Source of the DNA: Dyella japonica A8 | Lineage (GTDB): Bacteria; Pseudomonadota; Gammaproteobacteria; Xanthomonadales; Rhodanobacteraceae | Assembly: GCF_000725385.1 (NCBI RefSeq) | Contig: NZ_CP008884.1 | Span: 2,852,001-2,916,000, forward strand | Length of the DNA: 64,000 bases | Reading direction: 5' to 3' | Part shown: positions 47,632 through 56,189 of the stretch, one piece after another | How the letters are laid out: the number at the start of each line of letters is the position of its first letter | Numbering within the stretch: position 1 is the stretch's first letter | Position numbers and translations under genes: made by a program | Notes under the pieces: model-generated | Databases searched by the model: none | Told to the model about the DNA's origin: nothing | Seen by the model: only the letters and a program-made list of their open reading frames with translations

Positions 47632-48369
47632 CTATTCGGCGTCGTGGAAAATGATGCCCAGCGTGTGGCGCCGGCCGCTGCGCAGGCGGCTGACACCGTG
47701 GCGCATGGCCACCCGATACGAGCCGCGGGTGCCGGCCACCGGGCGCTGGTTGACGGCGAACACCACGGCGTCGCCCTGGTGCAGGGGCACCACCTCGGCG
47801 CGGGACTGCATACGTGGACGCTGCTCGGTCAGGACGAACTCGCCGCCCGTGAAATCCGTCGCCGGCTCGGACAGCAGGATGGCCACCTGTAGCGGAAACA
47901 CATGTTCGCCGTAGAGATCCTGGTGCAGGCAGTTGTAGTCGCCCGCGCCGTACTGGAGCAGTAGCGGGGTCGGGCGTGTCTGGCCGGCCGCGTGGCAGCG
48001 GGCAAGGAAGGCGGCATGCGTATCGGGATAACGGACATCGATGCCCATGCGCGCGTTCCAGTCATTGGCCAGCGGGGCCAGGTGCGGATAGAGCGAGTCG
48101 CGCAGCCGCTGCACAAGAGCGGGCAGGGGATAGCGGAAGTACTTGTACTCGCCGAGGCCAAAGCCGTGCCGGGCCATGACCACGCGGCAGCGGTACAGCG
48201 ATGCGTCCCCATATCCATGGGTGATGCCGAGGCAGGCGTCCGTATCCAGCAGGCCGGGAAGGATGGCGTGGCCGCGCGCGTCTAGTTGTTCGCGCACGGC
48301 CACCCAGTCGATGCCGTCAATGCGTGAGACGAGCGCCTGGCCCTGGATGTCGATGGAGCGTGCGTGCAT
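47632..48369 (-). CDS. 2-oxoglutarate/Fe(II)-dependent oxygenase
   Basis: A 245-residue dioxygenase. The Fe(II) facial triad is H149-x-D151 (LHQDLYGEH) and H224 (RHGVS); R234 or the nearby Arg (GRRHTLGIIFHD) should bind 2-oxoglutarate. QVAILLSEPATDFTGGEFV is the typical strand of P4H-like enzymes. It resembles a widespread proteobacterial family annotated as 2OG-Fe(II) oxygenase, whose substrate has not been established to my knowledge. Its C-terminus lies close to the start of cycA. Confidence 0.86.
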   Translation of the reverse strand: MHARSIDIQGQALVSRIDGIDWVAVREQLDARGHAILPGLLDTDACLGITHGYGDASLYRCRVVMARHGFGLGEYKYFRYPLPALVQRLRDSLYPHLAPLANDWNARMGIDVRYPDTHAAFLARCHAAGQTRPTPLLLQYGAGDYNCLHQDLYGEHVFPLQVAILLSEPATDFTGGEFVLTEQRPRMQSRAEVVPLHQGDAVVFAVNQRPVAGTRGSYRVAMRHGVSRLRSGRRHTLGIIFHDAE

Positions 48370-48458
48370 GACCGTGTGCGCCGAAGAGTGGAACAGGCAG
48401 GCTAGTGCCGTGCCCGGTCCGACGCACTCCGTTTCTTGCGATTACACGGTCCGCGCTT

Positions 48459-49004
48459 TCACCAGACCAGATCGTCGGGCACCTTGAACTGGTCCTGGTT
48501 GTAGAACTCGTCTTCTTCGCCGGCTGGTGCGTCGTCGCCCGGCTTGCCGTGATCCAGCACGATGACCGATGCGTCACGCTCGCGGACTTTCGCAGCGGCG
48601 GCGCGCGGCAGCAATTCGTAGTTTTCGCCCGAACGTGCGATGACCAGGGCACCTTTGGCCAGCTGCGTGCGCAGGGTCTCGTTCACGAGGACGCTGTGGA
48701 TCGCCTCGCCATCATTGAAGCGGTAGCTGATCTCGCCCTCGCGCTTCACCTTGTTGGCGTCGATGATCTGCCGCACCTGCGCGGCGATCTCGCGCGCGTG
48801 GGCCTGGGCGTTGCGTTCGGCGGCGATGGCGCGGTCACGTTCGGCCTTTTCCGCCTGCAGGCGCTGGGCGTCGATCTTGTCGGCGGGCGCCGACGCTCCG
48901 CCCTTGCCCTGGCGCTGCTTGGCCTGCTCTCGTGCAACCTGATCCACCTTACCCTTCTTGGCAAGGCCGGCCTTGAGTAGTTGTTCCTGCAGGGGGTTAC
49001 GCAT
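48459..49004 (-). CDS. DUF2058 family protein (YaiL-like)
   Basis: A 181-residue, highly charged and Gln/Ala-rich protein whose features match E. coli YaiL: LQEQLLKAGL at the start, long Lys/Arg/Glu/Gln helices in the middle, a beta-rich section (ISYRFNDGEAIHSVLV) and the end FKVPDDLVW. Its function is uncharacterised; the nucleoprotein character suggests RNA or DNA contact. The start ATG gives MRNPLQEQLL; the same frame stays open for another 185 codons upstream but is Arg/Ser-rich and not protein-like. Confidence 0.88.
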   Translation of the reverse strand: MRNPLQEQLLKAGLAKKGKVDQVAREQAKQRQGKGGASAPADKIDAQRLQAEKAERDRAIAAERNAQAHAREIAAQVRQIIDANKVKREGEISYRFNDGEAIHSVLVNETLRTQLAKGALVIARSGENYELLPRAAAAKVRERDASVIVLDHGKPGDDAPAGEEDEFYNQDQFKVPDDLVW

Positions 49005-49141
49005 CGAAGATGTCCATGGTGCCTGTCCGCCAATTGTAGCGCGCAAGGCGGGCCCAACCCGCGTCCCTCTCGACGACATTGAGACGGCTCGTGGCATGAT
49101 GGCGAGGCCAAGGTGCAGAAGCCCCCGGAAGAGGACCCGCC

Positions 49142-49525
49142 GTGATTCCGAATTTCTCAGATCACTCGGCCAACGAGCGCACTTATCTCGCATGGGTCCG
49201 CACCGCGATCTCGGTGATGGCATTCGGCTTTCTGCTGGAGCGTTTCGATATTTTCCTTCTCGTTGCCACGCGTTCCGCCGAACATGCGGCAGAAGGCCTG
49301 CATACCCGCGCGTCCCAATGGCTGGGGTTGGGCTTGTTGCTGGTTGGCGCACTGATGATCGTGGGTGCCACGCTGCGTTTCTATCGCAACCGGCGCGCCA
49401 TCCAGGCATCGGAGTCGTCGATGTATGGCGACTCTTGGGTAGCGCGTGCGATGGCGGTGCTGCTCGTGCTGATGGCGATCTTCCTGACCGTGTATGTGGC
49501 GAGGCAGATCGCGGCGCTGAGTTGA
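49142..49525 (+). CDS. DUF202 family membrane protein
   Basis: A 127-residue membrane protein with three hydrophobic helices and ANERTYLAWVRTAISVMAFG, the DUF202 (YidH) signature. YidH-type proteins are inner-membrane proteins of unknown role. It stands alone, convergent with the fadA-like gene, with a repeat pair and a terminator in between. Confidence 0.87.
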   Translation: MIPNFSDHSANERTYLAWVRTAISVMAFGFLLERFDIFLLVATRSAEHAAEGLHTRASQWLGLGLLLVGALMIVGATLRFYRNRRAIQASESSMYGDSWVARAMAVLLVLMAIFLTVYVARQIAALS

Positions 49526-49552
49526 TCGCGAGAAAGGTCCCGTCACCCCTCA

Positions 49553-49641
49553 CCGTCATTCCCGCGAAAGCGGGAATCCAGCGTCTTTATGCGCTGCGTT
49601 AGAGCAAAGTCGCTGGATTCCCGCTTTCGCGGGAATGACGG
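49553..49641. repeat. Family A REPIN with 31-bp perfect inverted ends
   Basis: Left arm 49553-49583 and right arm 49611-49641 are perfect reverse complements. Each arm contains its own hairpin ATTCCCgcgaaagcGGGAAT, and the 27-bp spacer is unique. Core resembles the neisserial dRS3 pattern ATTCCC-N8-GGGAAT. Located between the convergent DUF202 and thiolase genes. Confidence 0.88.
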
Positions 49642-49660
49642 GTAGGGGAGGTATCGACAT

Positions 49661-49692
49661 AAAAAAAGCGCCGTGTTGCCACGGCGCCTTTT
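49661..49692 (-). terminator. fadA intrinsic terminator
   Basis: On the minus strand GCGCCGTG, loop GCAA, CACGGCGC and seven T follow the thiolase stop by 22 bases. Confidence 0.9.
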
Positions 49693-49714
49693 CCGACTTC
49701 AGCGGCGCGAGAGA

Positions 49715-50923
49715 TCAGAGCGCTTCGAACACGCCCGCCGCGCCCATGCCAGTGCCGATGCACATGGTCACCATGCCGTACTTCTGCTTGCGGCGGCGCA
49801 TGCCGTGCAGCAGCGTGGCGGCGCGGATGGCACCGGTAGCGCCCAGCGGGTGGCCCAGCGCGATGGCGCCGCCCAGCGGGTTCACCTTGGACGGGTCGAG
49901 GCCAAGGTCGCCGATCACTGCCAGCGCCTGCGCGGCGAAGGCTTCGTTGAGTTCGATCCAGTCAAGCTGATCCTGGGTCAGGCCGACCTGCTTGAGCGCC
50001 TTCGGAATCGCTTCCTTCGGACCGATGCCCATGATCTCCGGTTTCACACCTGCCACCGAGTAGCCGACGAAGCGGCCGATCGGGGTGAGGTTGAACTCCT
50101 TGATGGCCTTCTCGCTGGCCAGCAGCAGCGCGCCGGCGCCGTCGGACATCTGTGAGGAGTTGCCGGCCGTCACCGAGCCACCGAACTTGTCGTTGCGGAA
50201 CACCGTGCGCAGCTTGGACAGCACGTCCAGCGTGGTGCCGGCGCGCGGACCTTCATCGGTGTCGATCAGGCGGCTGTCGGTGGTGATGCCACGCGTGGCG
50301 AGGTCGGGGTAGTGATCATCCAGCTGGAACGGGGTGATCTCGTCCTTGAACTCGCCGGCGGCGATGGCGGCCAGCGCGCGACGATGGCTTTCCACCGCGA
50401 AGGCGTCCTGCTGCTCGCGCGTGACCTTCCACTGCTCGGCCACCTTCTCGGCGGTGATGCCCATGCCGTAGGCGATGGCGACGTCTTCCTTGTTGGCGAA
50501 GATAGCGGGGTTCATCGCCACCTTGTGGCCCATCATCGGCACCATGCTCATGCTTTCGGTACCGGCCGCGATCATCAGGTCGGCGACGCCGAGCTGGATG
50601 CGATCGGCGGCCATGGCGATGGCCTGCACGCCCGACGAACAAAAGCGATTGATGGTGACGCCCGGCACGGTGTACGGCAGGCCGGCGAGCAACGCGCCGA
50701 TGCGGGCGACGTTCATGCCTTGCTCGGCTTCCGGCATGGCGCAACCGACGATGACGTCTTCGATGCGATGCGGATCGATGCCCGGCGCCTGCGCCATCAC
50801 GGCGCAGATCACGTGGGCGAGCATGTCGTCCGGGCGGGTGTTGCGGAATACGCCGCGCGGCGCCTTGCCGACCGGGGTGCGGGTGGCGGCGACGATGTAG
50901 GCGTCTTGCACTTGCTTGGTCAT
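49715..50923 (-). CDS. fadA: Acetyl-CoA C-acyltransferase (3-ketoacyl-CoA thiolase)
   Basis: A 402-residue thiolase that cleaves 3-ketoacyl-CoA in beta-oxidation. The nucleophile is C95 in NRFCSSGVQA; H358 (GGAIALGHPLGATG) and C388 (CIGTGMGAAG) complete the active site. Last gene of the psrA-fadN-fadA unit; a family A repeat lies in the 190-bp gap behind fadN, so the thiolase may also have its own start site. Symbol given by function; it is nearer the FadI/AtoB-like group than I can resolve. Confidence 0.92.
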   Translation of the reverse strand: MTKQVQDAYIVAATRTPVGKAPRGVFRNTRPDDMLAHVICAVMAQAPGIDPHRIEDVIVGCAMPEAEQGMNVARIGALLAGLPYTVPGVTINRFCSSGVQAIAMAADRIQLGVADLMIAAGTESMSMVPMMGHKVAMNPAIFANKEDVAIAYGMGITAEKVAEQWKVTREQQDAFAVESHRRALAAIAAGEFKDEITPFQLDDHYPDLATRGITTDSRLIDTDEGPRAGTTLDVLSKLRTVFRNDKFGGSVTAGNSSQMSDGAGALLLASEKAIKEFNLTPIGRFVGYSVAGVKPEIMGIGPKEAIPKALKQVGLTQDQLDWIELNEAFAAQALAVIGDLGLDPSKVNPLGGAIALGHPLGATGAIRAATLLHGMRRRKQKYGMVTMCIGTGMGAAGVFEAL

Positions 50924-51029
50924 GGGTTTGCTCCGTGGCGTCGCGCGTGGTTCGCGGCGACGCTATTGGTGTTTTTGATCGTCACTCGAATTCAGGTGTG
51001 ACGAGCCATAACGGTTTTCGCCTTTTTTT

Positions 51030-51104
51030 GCTCGTCATTCCCGCGTAGGCGGGAATCCAGTGCCTTCAAGTCGCTGGATCCCCGCCTACGCGGGGATGAC
51101 GAGC
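51030..51104. repeat. Family A REPIN inside the fad operon
   Basis: Left arm 51030-51060 and right arm 51074-51104 are inverted copies (31 bp) around a 13-bp spacer. The arms differ at two paired positions, yet each hairpin (ATTCCC..GGGAAT and ATCCCC..GGGGAT) stays complementary. Lies between fadA and fadN. Confidence 0.85.
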
Positions 51105-51113
51105 ATTGGGCCT

Positions 51114-53498
51114 TTAGTTACGCAGCGGCTTACCGGTGGTCATGGTGTGCGCGATGCGAGCCTGCGTCTTCTCGGTCTTGGCCAGCTCCACGAAGTGCTT
51201 GCGCTCCAACTGCAGCAGCCATTCCTCATCGACCAGCGAACCGCGCTCGATCTTTCCGCCGCACAGCGTGTCCGCGATGCGCGTGGCGATGGCCACATCA
51301 TGCGGCGAGGCGAAGTAACCCTCGGCCAGGTTGGCGAGCGAGGCCTGGAACGTGGCCGTGCCCACATCGCCGGCAACCGGGACGTTGCGGTTCATCATCG
51401 GCGGGCGCCAGCCGCTTTCGGCCAGCGACAGCGCCACCTTCTTGGCGACGTACAGCAGCTCGTAGGCGTTGAACACGACAATGTCGCTGTCGCGCAGCAG
51501 GCCCAACTGCTTGGCTTCCATCGCGCTGCCGGAGACCTTGGCCATGGCGACGGTTTCGAACACCTTCTTCAATGCCTCGAACGGGTCTTCCGGATTGGCC
51601 TTGGCGGCGCGGATGGCCAGCTCATGCAGGCCGCCACCGGCCGGCAGCAGGCCGACGCCGGCCTCGACCAGGCCGATGTAGCTTTCCAGTGCGGCCACGG
51701 TGCGTGCCGAATGCATCTGGAACTCGCAGCCGCCGCCCAGGGCGAGACCGCGCACGGCCGACACCACGGGTACCAGCGAGTGCTTGATGCGCATGCTAGT
51801 GGCCTGGAAGTTGGCGACCATCTTCTCGAAGTCGTCGAACTTGCCTGCCTGCAGCAGACCCAGTGCACCCTTCAGATCCGCGCCGGCCGAGAACGGCTCG
51901 CCGGCCTGCCAGATCACCACGGCCTTGAGCTGCTGCTCGGCGATGTCGATCGCCTGCTGCACGCCGTCGAGCACGTAGTCGTTGACCGTGTTCATCTTGG
52001 TCTTGAACGAGATGATGCCCACGCCGTCGTCGCCCAGCGTCCACAGGCGCACGCCGTCGTTCTCCCACACCGTGGTGCCCTGGTCGAACTTCTCGCCCAG
52101 GATCGGATCGGGGAACAGCTGGCGCTGGTAGACCGGATGCTGCGAGCGCGGCTTGTCGGTGTTGGCGCTGGCCGAGTACGAGCCGTTCTTGCCATGCACG
52201 CCGGTGCGGCCGTCGGTGACCCAGGCCGGCAGCGGGGCCTTGCTCATGGCCTTGCCGGCGGCGATGTCTTCGGCGATCCAGCCGGCCACCTGCTGCCAGC
52301 CGGCAGCCTGCCAAGTCTCGAACGGGCCGAGCTTCCAGCCGTAACCCCAGCGGATGGCGAAGTCGACGTCGCGCGCGGTGTCGGCGATGTCGGCCAGATG
52401 GTAGGCGGTGTAGTGGAACAGGTCGCGGAAGGTCGCCCACAGGAACTGCGCCTGCGGGTCGCTGGACGCGCGCAGCTTGCCGAACTTCTCGGCCGGATCC
52501 TTGATGGCGAGGATGGCGGACACCTCATCCGAGGCCTTCTGCTCAGACAGGCGGTAATCCTGCTTGGCCACGTCGAGCACGACGATGTCCTTGCCGGCCT
52601 TGCGGTAGAAGCCCGCGCCGGTCTTTTGGCCCAGCGCACCCTTCTCGATGAGGGCAGAGAGCCACACCGGCGCCTTGAAGTACTCGTGCCACGGATCGTC
52701 GGCCAGCGTGTCGGCCATGGTCTTGATCACGTGCGCCATGGTGTCCAGGCCCACCACGTCCGCGGTGCGGTAGGTGGCGCTCTTCGGACGACCCACGGCC
52801 GGGCCGGTCAGCGCGTCGACGGTGTCGAAGCCCAGGCCGAACTGCTGCGTGTGGTGCATGGTGGCCAACATCGAGAACACGCCGATGCGGTTGCCGATGA
52901 AGTTCGGCGTGTCCTTGGCATACACCACGCCCTTGCCGAGCGCGGTGGTGAGGAACGCCTCCAGGCCCTCCAGCACGTTCTTGTCCGTCAGCTTGGTCGG
53001 GATCAGCTCGACCAGGTGCATGTAGCGCGGCGGGTTGAAGAAGTGCACGCCGCTGAAACGGTGCCGCATCTCTTCCGGCAGCGCTTCGGTCAGGCCATTG
53101 ATCGACAGGCCCGAGGTGTTGGACGCGATCACGGCGGTCGGCGACAGGTGCGAAGCGATCTTCTTGTAGAGATCCAGCTTCCAGTCCATCCGTTCGGCAA
53201 TCGCCTCGATCACCAGGTCGACGTCCTTCAGATGATCCAGGTCTTCGTCGTAGTTGGCCGGAATGATCGTAGCGGCGACGTTCTTGTCGGCCAGCGGGGT
53301 AGGGGACAGCTTCTGCAGGTTGGCAATGGCCTTCAGCGCGATGCCGCTCTTGGGACCTTCCTTGGCGGCCAGGTCGAACAGCACGGTTTCGACGCCGGCA
53401 TTGCTCAGGTGCGCGGCGATCTGCGCGCCCATGACGCCGGCGCCCAGTACCGCAGCCTTGCGGATACGTAGCGCTTTGGGGGTGGATGGAGCGGTCAT
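51114..53498 (-). CDS. fadN: 3-hydroxyacyl-CoA dehydrogenase/enoyl-CoA hydratase (FadN type)
   Basis: A 794-residue bifunctional beta-oxidation enzyme with the dehydrogenase first and the hydratase last, the reverse of FadB. The Rossmann motif is GAGVMGAQIAAHLSNAG; SNTSGLSI and GVHFFNPP belong to the HAD domain (about 10-310). A second HAD C-domain follows, and the crotonase domain (about 480-680) holds AGEPFSAGADLKG and LGGGCEFQMHSARTV. This order and length match Bacillus FadN. Preceded by psrA (76 bp) and followed by the thiolase; together they form a fatty-acid-degradation unit. Confidence 0.95.
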   Translation of the reverse strand: MTAPSTPKALRIRKAAVLGAGVMGAQIAAHLSNAGVETVLFDLAAKEGPKSGIALKAIANLQKLSPTPLADKNVAATIIPANYDEDLDHLKDVDLVIEAIAERMDWKLDLYKKIASHLSPTAVIASNTSGLSINGLTEALPEEMRHRFSGVHFFNPPRYMHLVELIPTKLTDKNVLEGLEAFLTTALGKGVVYAKDTPNFIGNRIGVFSMLATMHHTQQFGLGFDTVDALTGPAVGRPKSATYRTADVVGLDTMAHVIKTMADTLADDPWHEYFKAPVWLSALIEKGALGQKTGAGFYRKAGKDIVVLDVAKQDYRLSEQKASDEVSAILAIKDPAEKFGKLRASSDPQAQFLWATFRDLFHYTAYHLADIADTARDVDFAIRWGYGWKLGPFETWQAAGWQQVAGWIAEDIAAGKAMSKAPLPAWVTDGRTGVHGKNGSYSASANTDKPRSQHPVYQRQLFPDPILGEKFDQGTTVWENDGVRLWTLGDDGVGIISFKTKMNTVNDYVLDGVQQAIDIAEQQLKAVVIWQAGEPFSAGADLKGALGLLQAGKFDDFEKMVANFQATSMRIKHSLVPVVSAVRGLALGGGCEFQMHSARTVAALESYIGLVEAGVGLLPAGGGLHELAIRAAKANPEDPFEALKKVFETVAMAKVSGSAMEAKQLGLLRDSDIVVFNAYELLYVAKKVALSLAESGWRPPMMNRNVPVAGDVGTATFQASLANLAEGYFASPHDVAIATRIADTLCGGKIERGSLVDEEWLLQLERKHFVELAKTEKTQARIAHTMTTGKPLRN

Positions 53499-53574
53499 TG
53501 GCTTCTCCGTAATACGAAACGCTGGTGGTAAGACAGGCGGCCGTGGCCGGCCGAAGGGAGTCGGTGGATCGAAA

Positions 53575-54198
53575 TCAGGGGGACTTGAGACCCGCGGCGG
53601 CGAAGCGGATGAGGTGCTCGGCGGTCTGCTCGCGGTGGCGCTGCTCGGGCACGTCGCTCTTGCGCTGGATCATGCCGAAGCCCGACATGGCATGGGTCAG
53701 GGCGCCGGTCACCAGGTCCACCCGCCAGTACAGCTCTTCCTTGCTCAGGTGCGGCAGCAGGCGGGCGAATTCGGCGGTGAACTGGCGCATCACGTGGCCG
53801 TAGTTGTCCGACAGGAACTTGCGAAGGGTGTCGTCGTGCTCGGCGAAGGCGCGGGCCAGCACACGCATGAACAGGGAGCCATTGCCATCGTGGGAAAGCT
53901 CCAGTGCAGGCGCGATGAAGGCGGCCAGCACATCTTCGATGGTCGTGCCCGGCTCCCCGGCGATCTTCTGCAGGCCAGCCAGGCGGCGGCTGTTGAGCTG
54001 GTCCAGGCGGCGGCGGAACACCTCTTCGATCAGGCGGTCCTTGGAGCCGAAGTGGTAGTTCACGGCGGCCAGGTTGACCCCGGCGGCGGCGGTGAGCTGG
54101 CGCAGGGAGGCCCCTTCGAAGCCGTGGCGGGCGAACAATTCCTCCGCCGCGCCGAGGATGCGCTCCTTGGTTGGCATGGAAGCACTGGCGACTGGCAT
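53575..54198 (-). CDS. psrA: TetR-family regulator of fatty acid degradation, PsrA-like
   Basis: A 207-residue TetR protein: RILGAAEELFARHGFEGASL and VNYHFGSKDRLIEEVFRRRL form the helix-turn-helix. PsrA of pseudomonads senses long-chain acyl groups, represses fad genes and itself and binds C/GAAAC-N4-GTTTG/C; two such sequences lie just upstream of this start. Its place at the head of fadN-fadA makes this role likely here. The symbol is assigned on this context, not on a confirmed orthology. A start at 54177 (MPTKER) is equally possible. Confidence 0.85.
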   Translation of the reverse strand: MPVASASMPTKERILGAAEELFARHGFEGASLRQLTAAAGVNLAAVNYHFGSKDRLIEEVFRRRLDQLNSRRLAGLQKIAGEPGTTIEDVLAAFIAPALELSHDGNGSLFMRVLARAFAEHDDTLRKFLSDNYGHVMRQFTAEFARLLPHLSKEELYWRVDLVTGALTHAMSGFGMIQRKSDVPEQRHREQTAEHLIRFAAAGLKSP

Positions 54199-54219
54199 GG
54201 TCCGCTACCCCGGCAGGAA

Positions 54220-54276
54220 TCAAACGATCGTTTGAGGATACGCGGGTCGATTTGCGGCCGTCAAACGGTCGTTTTA
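54220..54276. promoter_or_regulatory. Two PsrA-type operators
   Basis: TCAAACGATCGTTTGA at 54220-54235 is a perfect 16-bp palindrome; TCAAACGGTCGTTTTA at 54261-54276 is an imperfect copy 41 bp further. Both fit CAAAC-N4-GTTT(G). They lie between psrA and ndk and probably mediate autoregulation of the psrA-fad operon. Confidence 0.8.
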
Positions 54277-54433
54277 AGACCCATCCTAAAACCAGCGCCC
54301 GACTTGCGTATCAGGTAGAATCTGTCAAACTTTCGTGAGCTAAATCCGCATATCTAGGCAGGATTTCGCGTAAGTTCGTCGGTAACGACCGACCCGCCCA
54401 CTCAGATACCAGTTTTTTCCGGAGCAGACCCTC

Positions 54434-54859
54434 ATGGCGCTGGAGCGCACCCTTTCCATCATCAAGCCCGACGCTGTTGCCAAGAACGTGATCGGCGAAA
54501 TCTATGCCCGCTTCGAAAAGGCTGGCCTGAAGGTCATCGCATCGAAGATGACGCAGCTGTCGCGTGCCGAGGCCGAAGGCTTCTATGCCGTGCACAAGGA
54601 GCGTCCGTTCTTCAAGGCGCTCGTCGAGTTCATGATCTCCGGCCCGGTGATGATCCAGGTGCTGCAGGGTGAGGGCGCGATTCTGAAGAACCGTGACCTG
54701 ATGGGTGCCACCAACCCGAAGGAAGCCGCGCCGGGCACGATCCGCGCCGACTTCGCCGATTCCATCGACGCGAACGCCGTGCACGGTTCCGACGCTGCCG
54801 AAACGGCCGCCGTCGAGATCGCGTACTTCTTCGCGACCACCGAAGTTCATTCGAGGTAA
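54434..54859 (+). CDS. ndk: Nucleoside diphosphate kinase
   Basis: A 141-residue enzyme that transfers gamma-phosphate between nucleotides. H117 in NAVHGSDA is the phospho-histidine; [20 protein letters not shown] and [12 protein letters not shown] are canonical. The last six residues (ATTEVHSR) are a little longer than E. coli Ndk. Preceded by GGAG. ndk-rlmN-pilF-rodZ order is conserved in related genomes. Confidence 0.97.
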   Translation: MALERTLSIIKPDAVAKNVIGEIYARFEKAGLKVIASKMTQLSRAEAEGFYAVHKERPFFKALVEFMISGPVMIQVLQGEGAILKNRDLMGATNPKEAAPGTIRADFADSIDANAVHGSDAAETAAVEIAYFFATTEVHSR

Positions 54860-54861
54860 GT

Positions 54862-54975
54862 GCGCTCATCCGTGAGCGCGGAAGATCAAGAAGCGGCCAT
54901 CCATGACCGCACTCTTGAAAGGTAAAAGCGTTCTTCCTTGAACGCGAAGATCAAAAAGCGGCCTTCCATGGCCGC
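54862..54975 (-). repeat. Tandem array of four 18-nt hairpins with ANGGAN loops (minus strand), candidate RsmA/CsrA-binding RNA
   Basis: Between ndk and rlmN. Plus-strand units: GCGCTC-ATCCGT-GAGCGC (54862), GCGGCC-ATCCAT-GACCGC (54893), GCGTTC-TTCCTT-GAACGC (54928), GCGGCC-TTCCAT-GGCCGC (54958). Units 1-2 and 3-4 form two copies of a roughly 66-bp block. Stems 1 and 3 differ but both stay paired; stem 2 has one mismatch. Read on the minus strand, loops are ACGGAT, ATGGAT, AAGGAA and ATGGAA, and two hairpins are followed by T-runs. No promoter is evident. It may instead be a dispersed hairpin repeat. Confidence 0.6.
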
Positions 54976-55046
54976 GCTCTTCACCAAACAACGCGTTTCA
55001 TTGATGGCGTAAGGAATAGAGGGCGGCATCGCGCCGCGATTAGAAG

Positions 55047-56189
55047 ATGACTGACCAGGCCGTATCCACCACCACCACCAACGAAAAGGTCAACCTGCTC
55101 GATTTCGATCGACAGGGCCTGCGTGATTTCTTCGCTCAGCTGGGCGAGAAGCCGTATCGCGCCGAGCAGGTGATGAAGTGGATCTACCATCGCCTGGAAG
55201 ACAACTTCGAAAACATGACCGACGTCGGCAAGGCGCTTCGAGCGAAGCTCGAAGCGTCGTGCTATGTCGGTCCGCCGAAGACCATGTTCGAGAAGGGCGC
55301 TGCCGACGGCACGCACAAGTGGTTGCTCGGCATGGACGGCGGTAACGCCGTCGAGGCGGTGTACATCCCCGAGCCCACCCGCGGCACGCTGTGCGTGTCC
55401 TCGCAGGTGGGCTGCGGCCTGAACTGCCAGTTCTGCTCCACCGCGACGCAGGGCTTCAACCGCAACCTCGCCACGTCCGAAATCATCGGGCAGATGTGGG
55501 TGGCGGCCAAATACCTCGGCAACGTCACGCACCAGAACCGCCGCATCACCAATGTGGTGATGATGGGCATGGGCGAGCCGCTGCTGAACTTCGACAACGT
55601 GACCAAGGCGATGAGCTTGATGCGCGACGACCTGGGCTTTGGCCTGGCGTCCAAGCGCGTCACCCTGTCGACGGCAGGCCTGGTGCCGATGATCGACAAG
55701 CTGTCGGAAACCATCGACGTGTCGCTGGCCGTGTCGCTGCACGCTGCAAACGATGAGCTGCGCACCGAGCTGGTGCCGCTCAACAAGCGTTACCCCATTG
55801 CCGAGCTGATGGCGGCGTGCCAGCGCTGGCTGGACCGCAAGCCGCGCACGTCCATCACCTTCGAGTACACCCTGATGAAGGGTGTCAATGACCAGCCCGA
55901 GCATGCCCGCCAGTTGATCAAGCTGATGCGTCGCATGCCCAACTGCAAGGTCAACCTGATTCCGTTCAATCCATTCCCTGGTACGCGTTTCGAGCGCTCG
56001 GACGCCGAAACGATTCGCGCCTTCCAGACCCAGTTGCTCAATGCCAACGTGCTGACCATGTTGCGCCGTACCCGCGGTGACGACATTGACGCGGCATGTG
56101 GTCAGCTCAAGGGGCAGGTATTGGATCGCACCCGTCGCCAGGCCGAATTCCGCAAGCGTCTGGACGAAGGTGCGAGTCATGCGGCTTGA
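55047..56189 (+). CDS. rlmN: 23S rRNA/tRNA (adenine-C2) methyltransferase RlmN
   Basis: A 380-residue radical-SAM methyltransferase for A2503 of 23S rRNA and A37 of some tRNAs. The Cx3Cx2C cluster motif is C123, C127 and C130 ([12 protein letters not shown]); the methyl-carrying Cys lies late in the protein ([12 protein letters not shown]). [18 protein letters not shown] and [10 protein letters not shown] are family segments. Its end overlaps pilF by 11 bases. Confidence 0.96.
   Translation: MTDQAVSTTTTNEKVNLLDFDRQGLRDFFAQLGEKPYRAEQVMKWIYHRLEDNFENMTDVGKALRAKLEASCYVGPPKTMFEKGAADGTHKWLLGMDGGNAVEAVYIPEPTRGTLCVSSQVGCGLNCQFCSTATQGFNRNLATSEIIGQMWVAAKYLGNVTHQNRRITNVVMMGMGEPLLNFDNVTKAMSLMRDDLGFGLASKRVTLSTAGLVPMIDKLSETIDVSLAVSLHAANDELRTELVPLNKRYPIAELMAACQRWLDRKPRTSITFEYTLMKGVNDQPEHARQLIKLMRRMPNCKVNLIPFNPFPGTRFERSDAETIRAFQTQLLNANVLTMLRRTRGDDIDAACGQLKGQVLDRTRRQAEFRKRLDEGASHAA

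Noticed and set aside
51060..53471. An 803-codon plus-strand frame opposite fadN
   Set aside because: Shadow of fadN; antisense of a strongly coding gene with no start site or motif.
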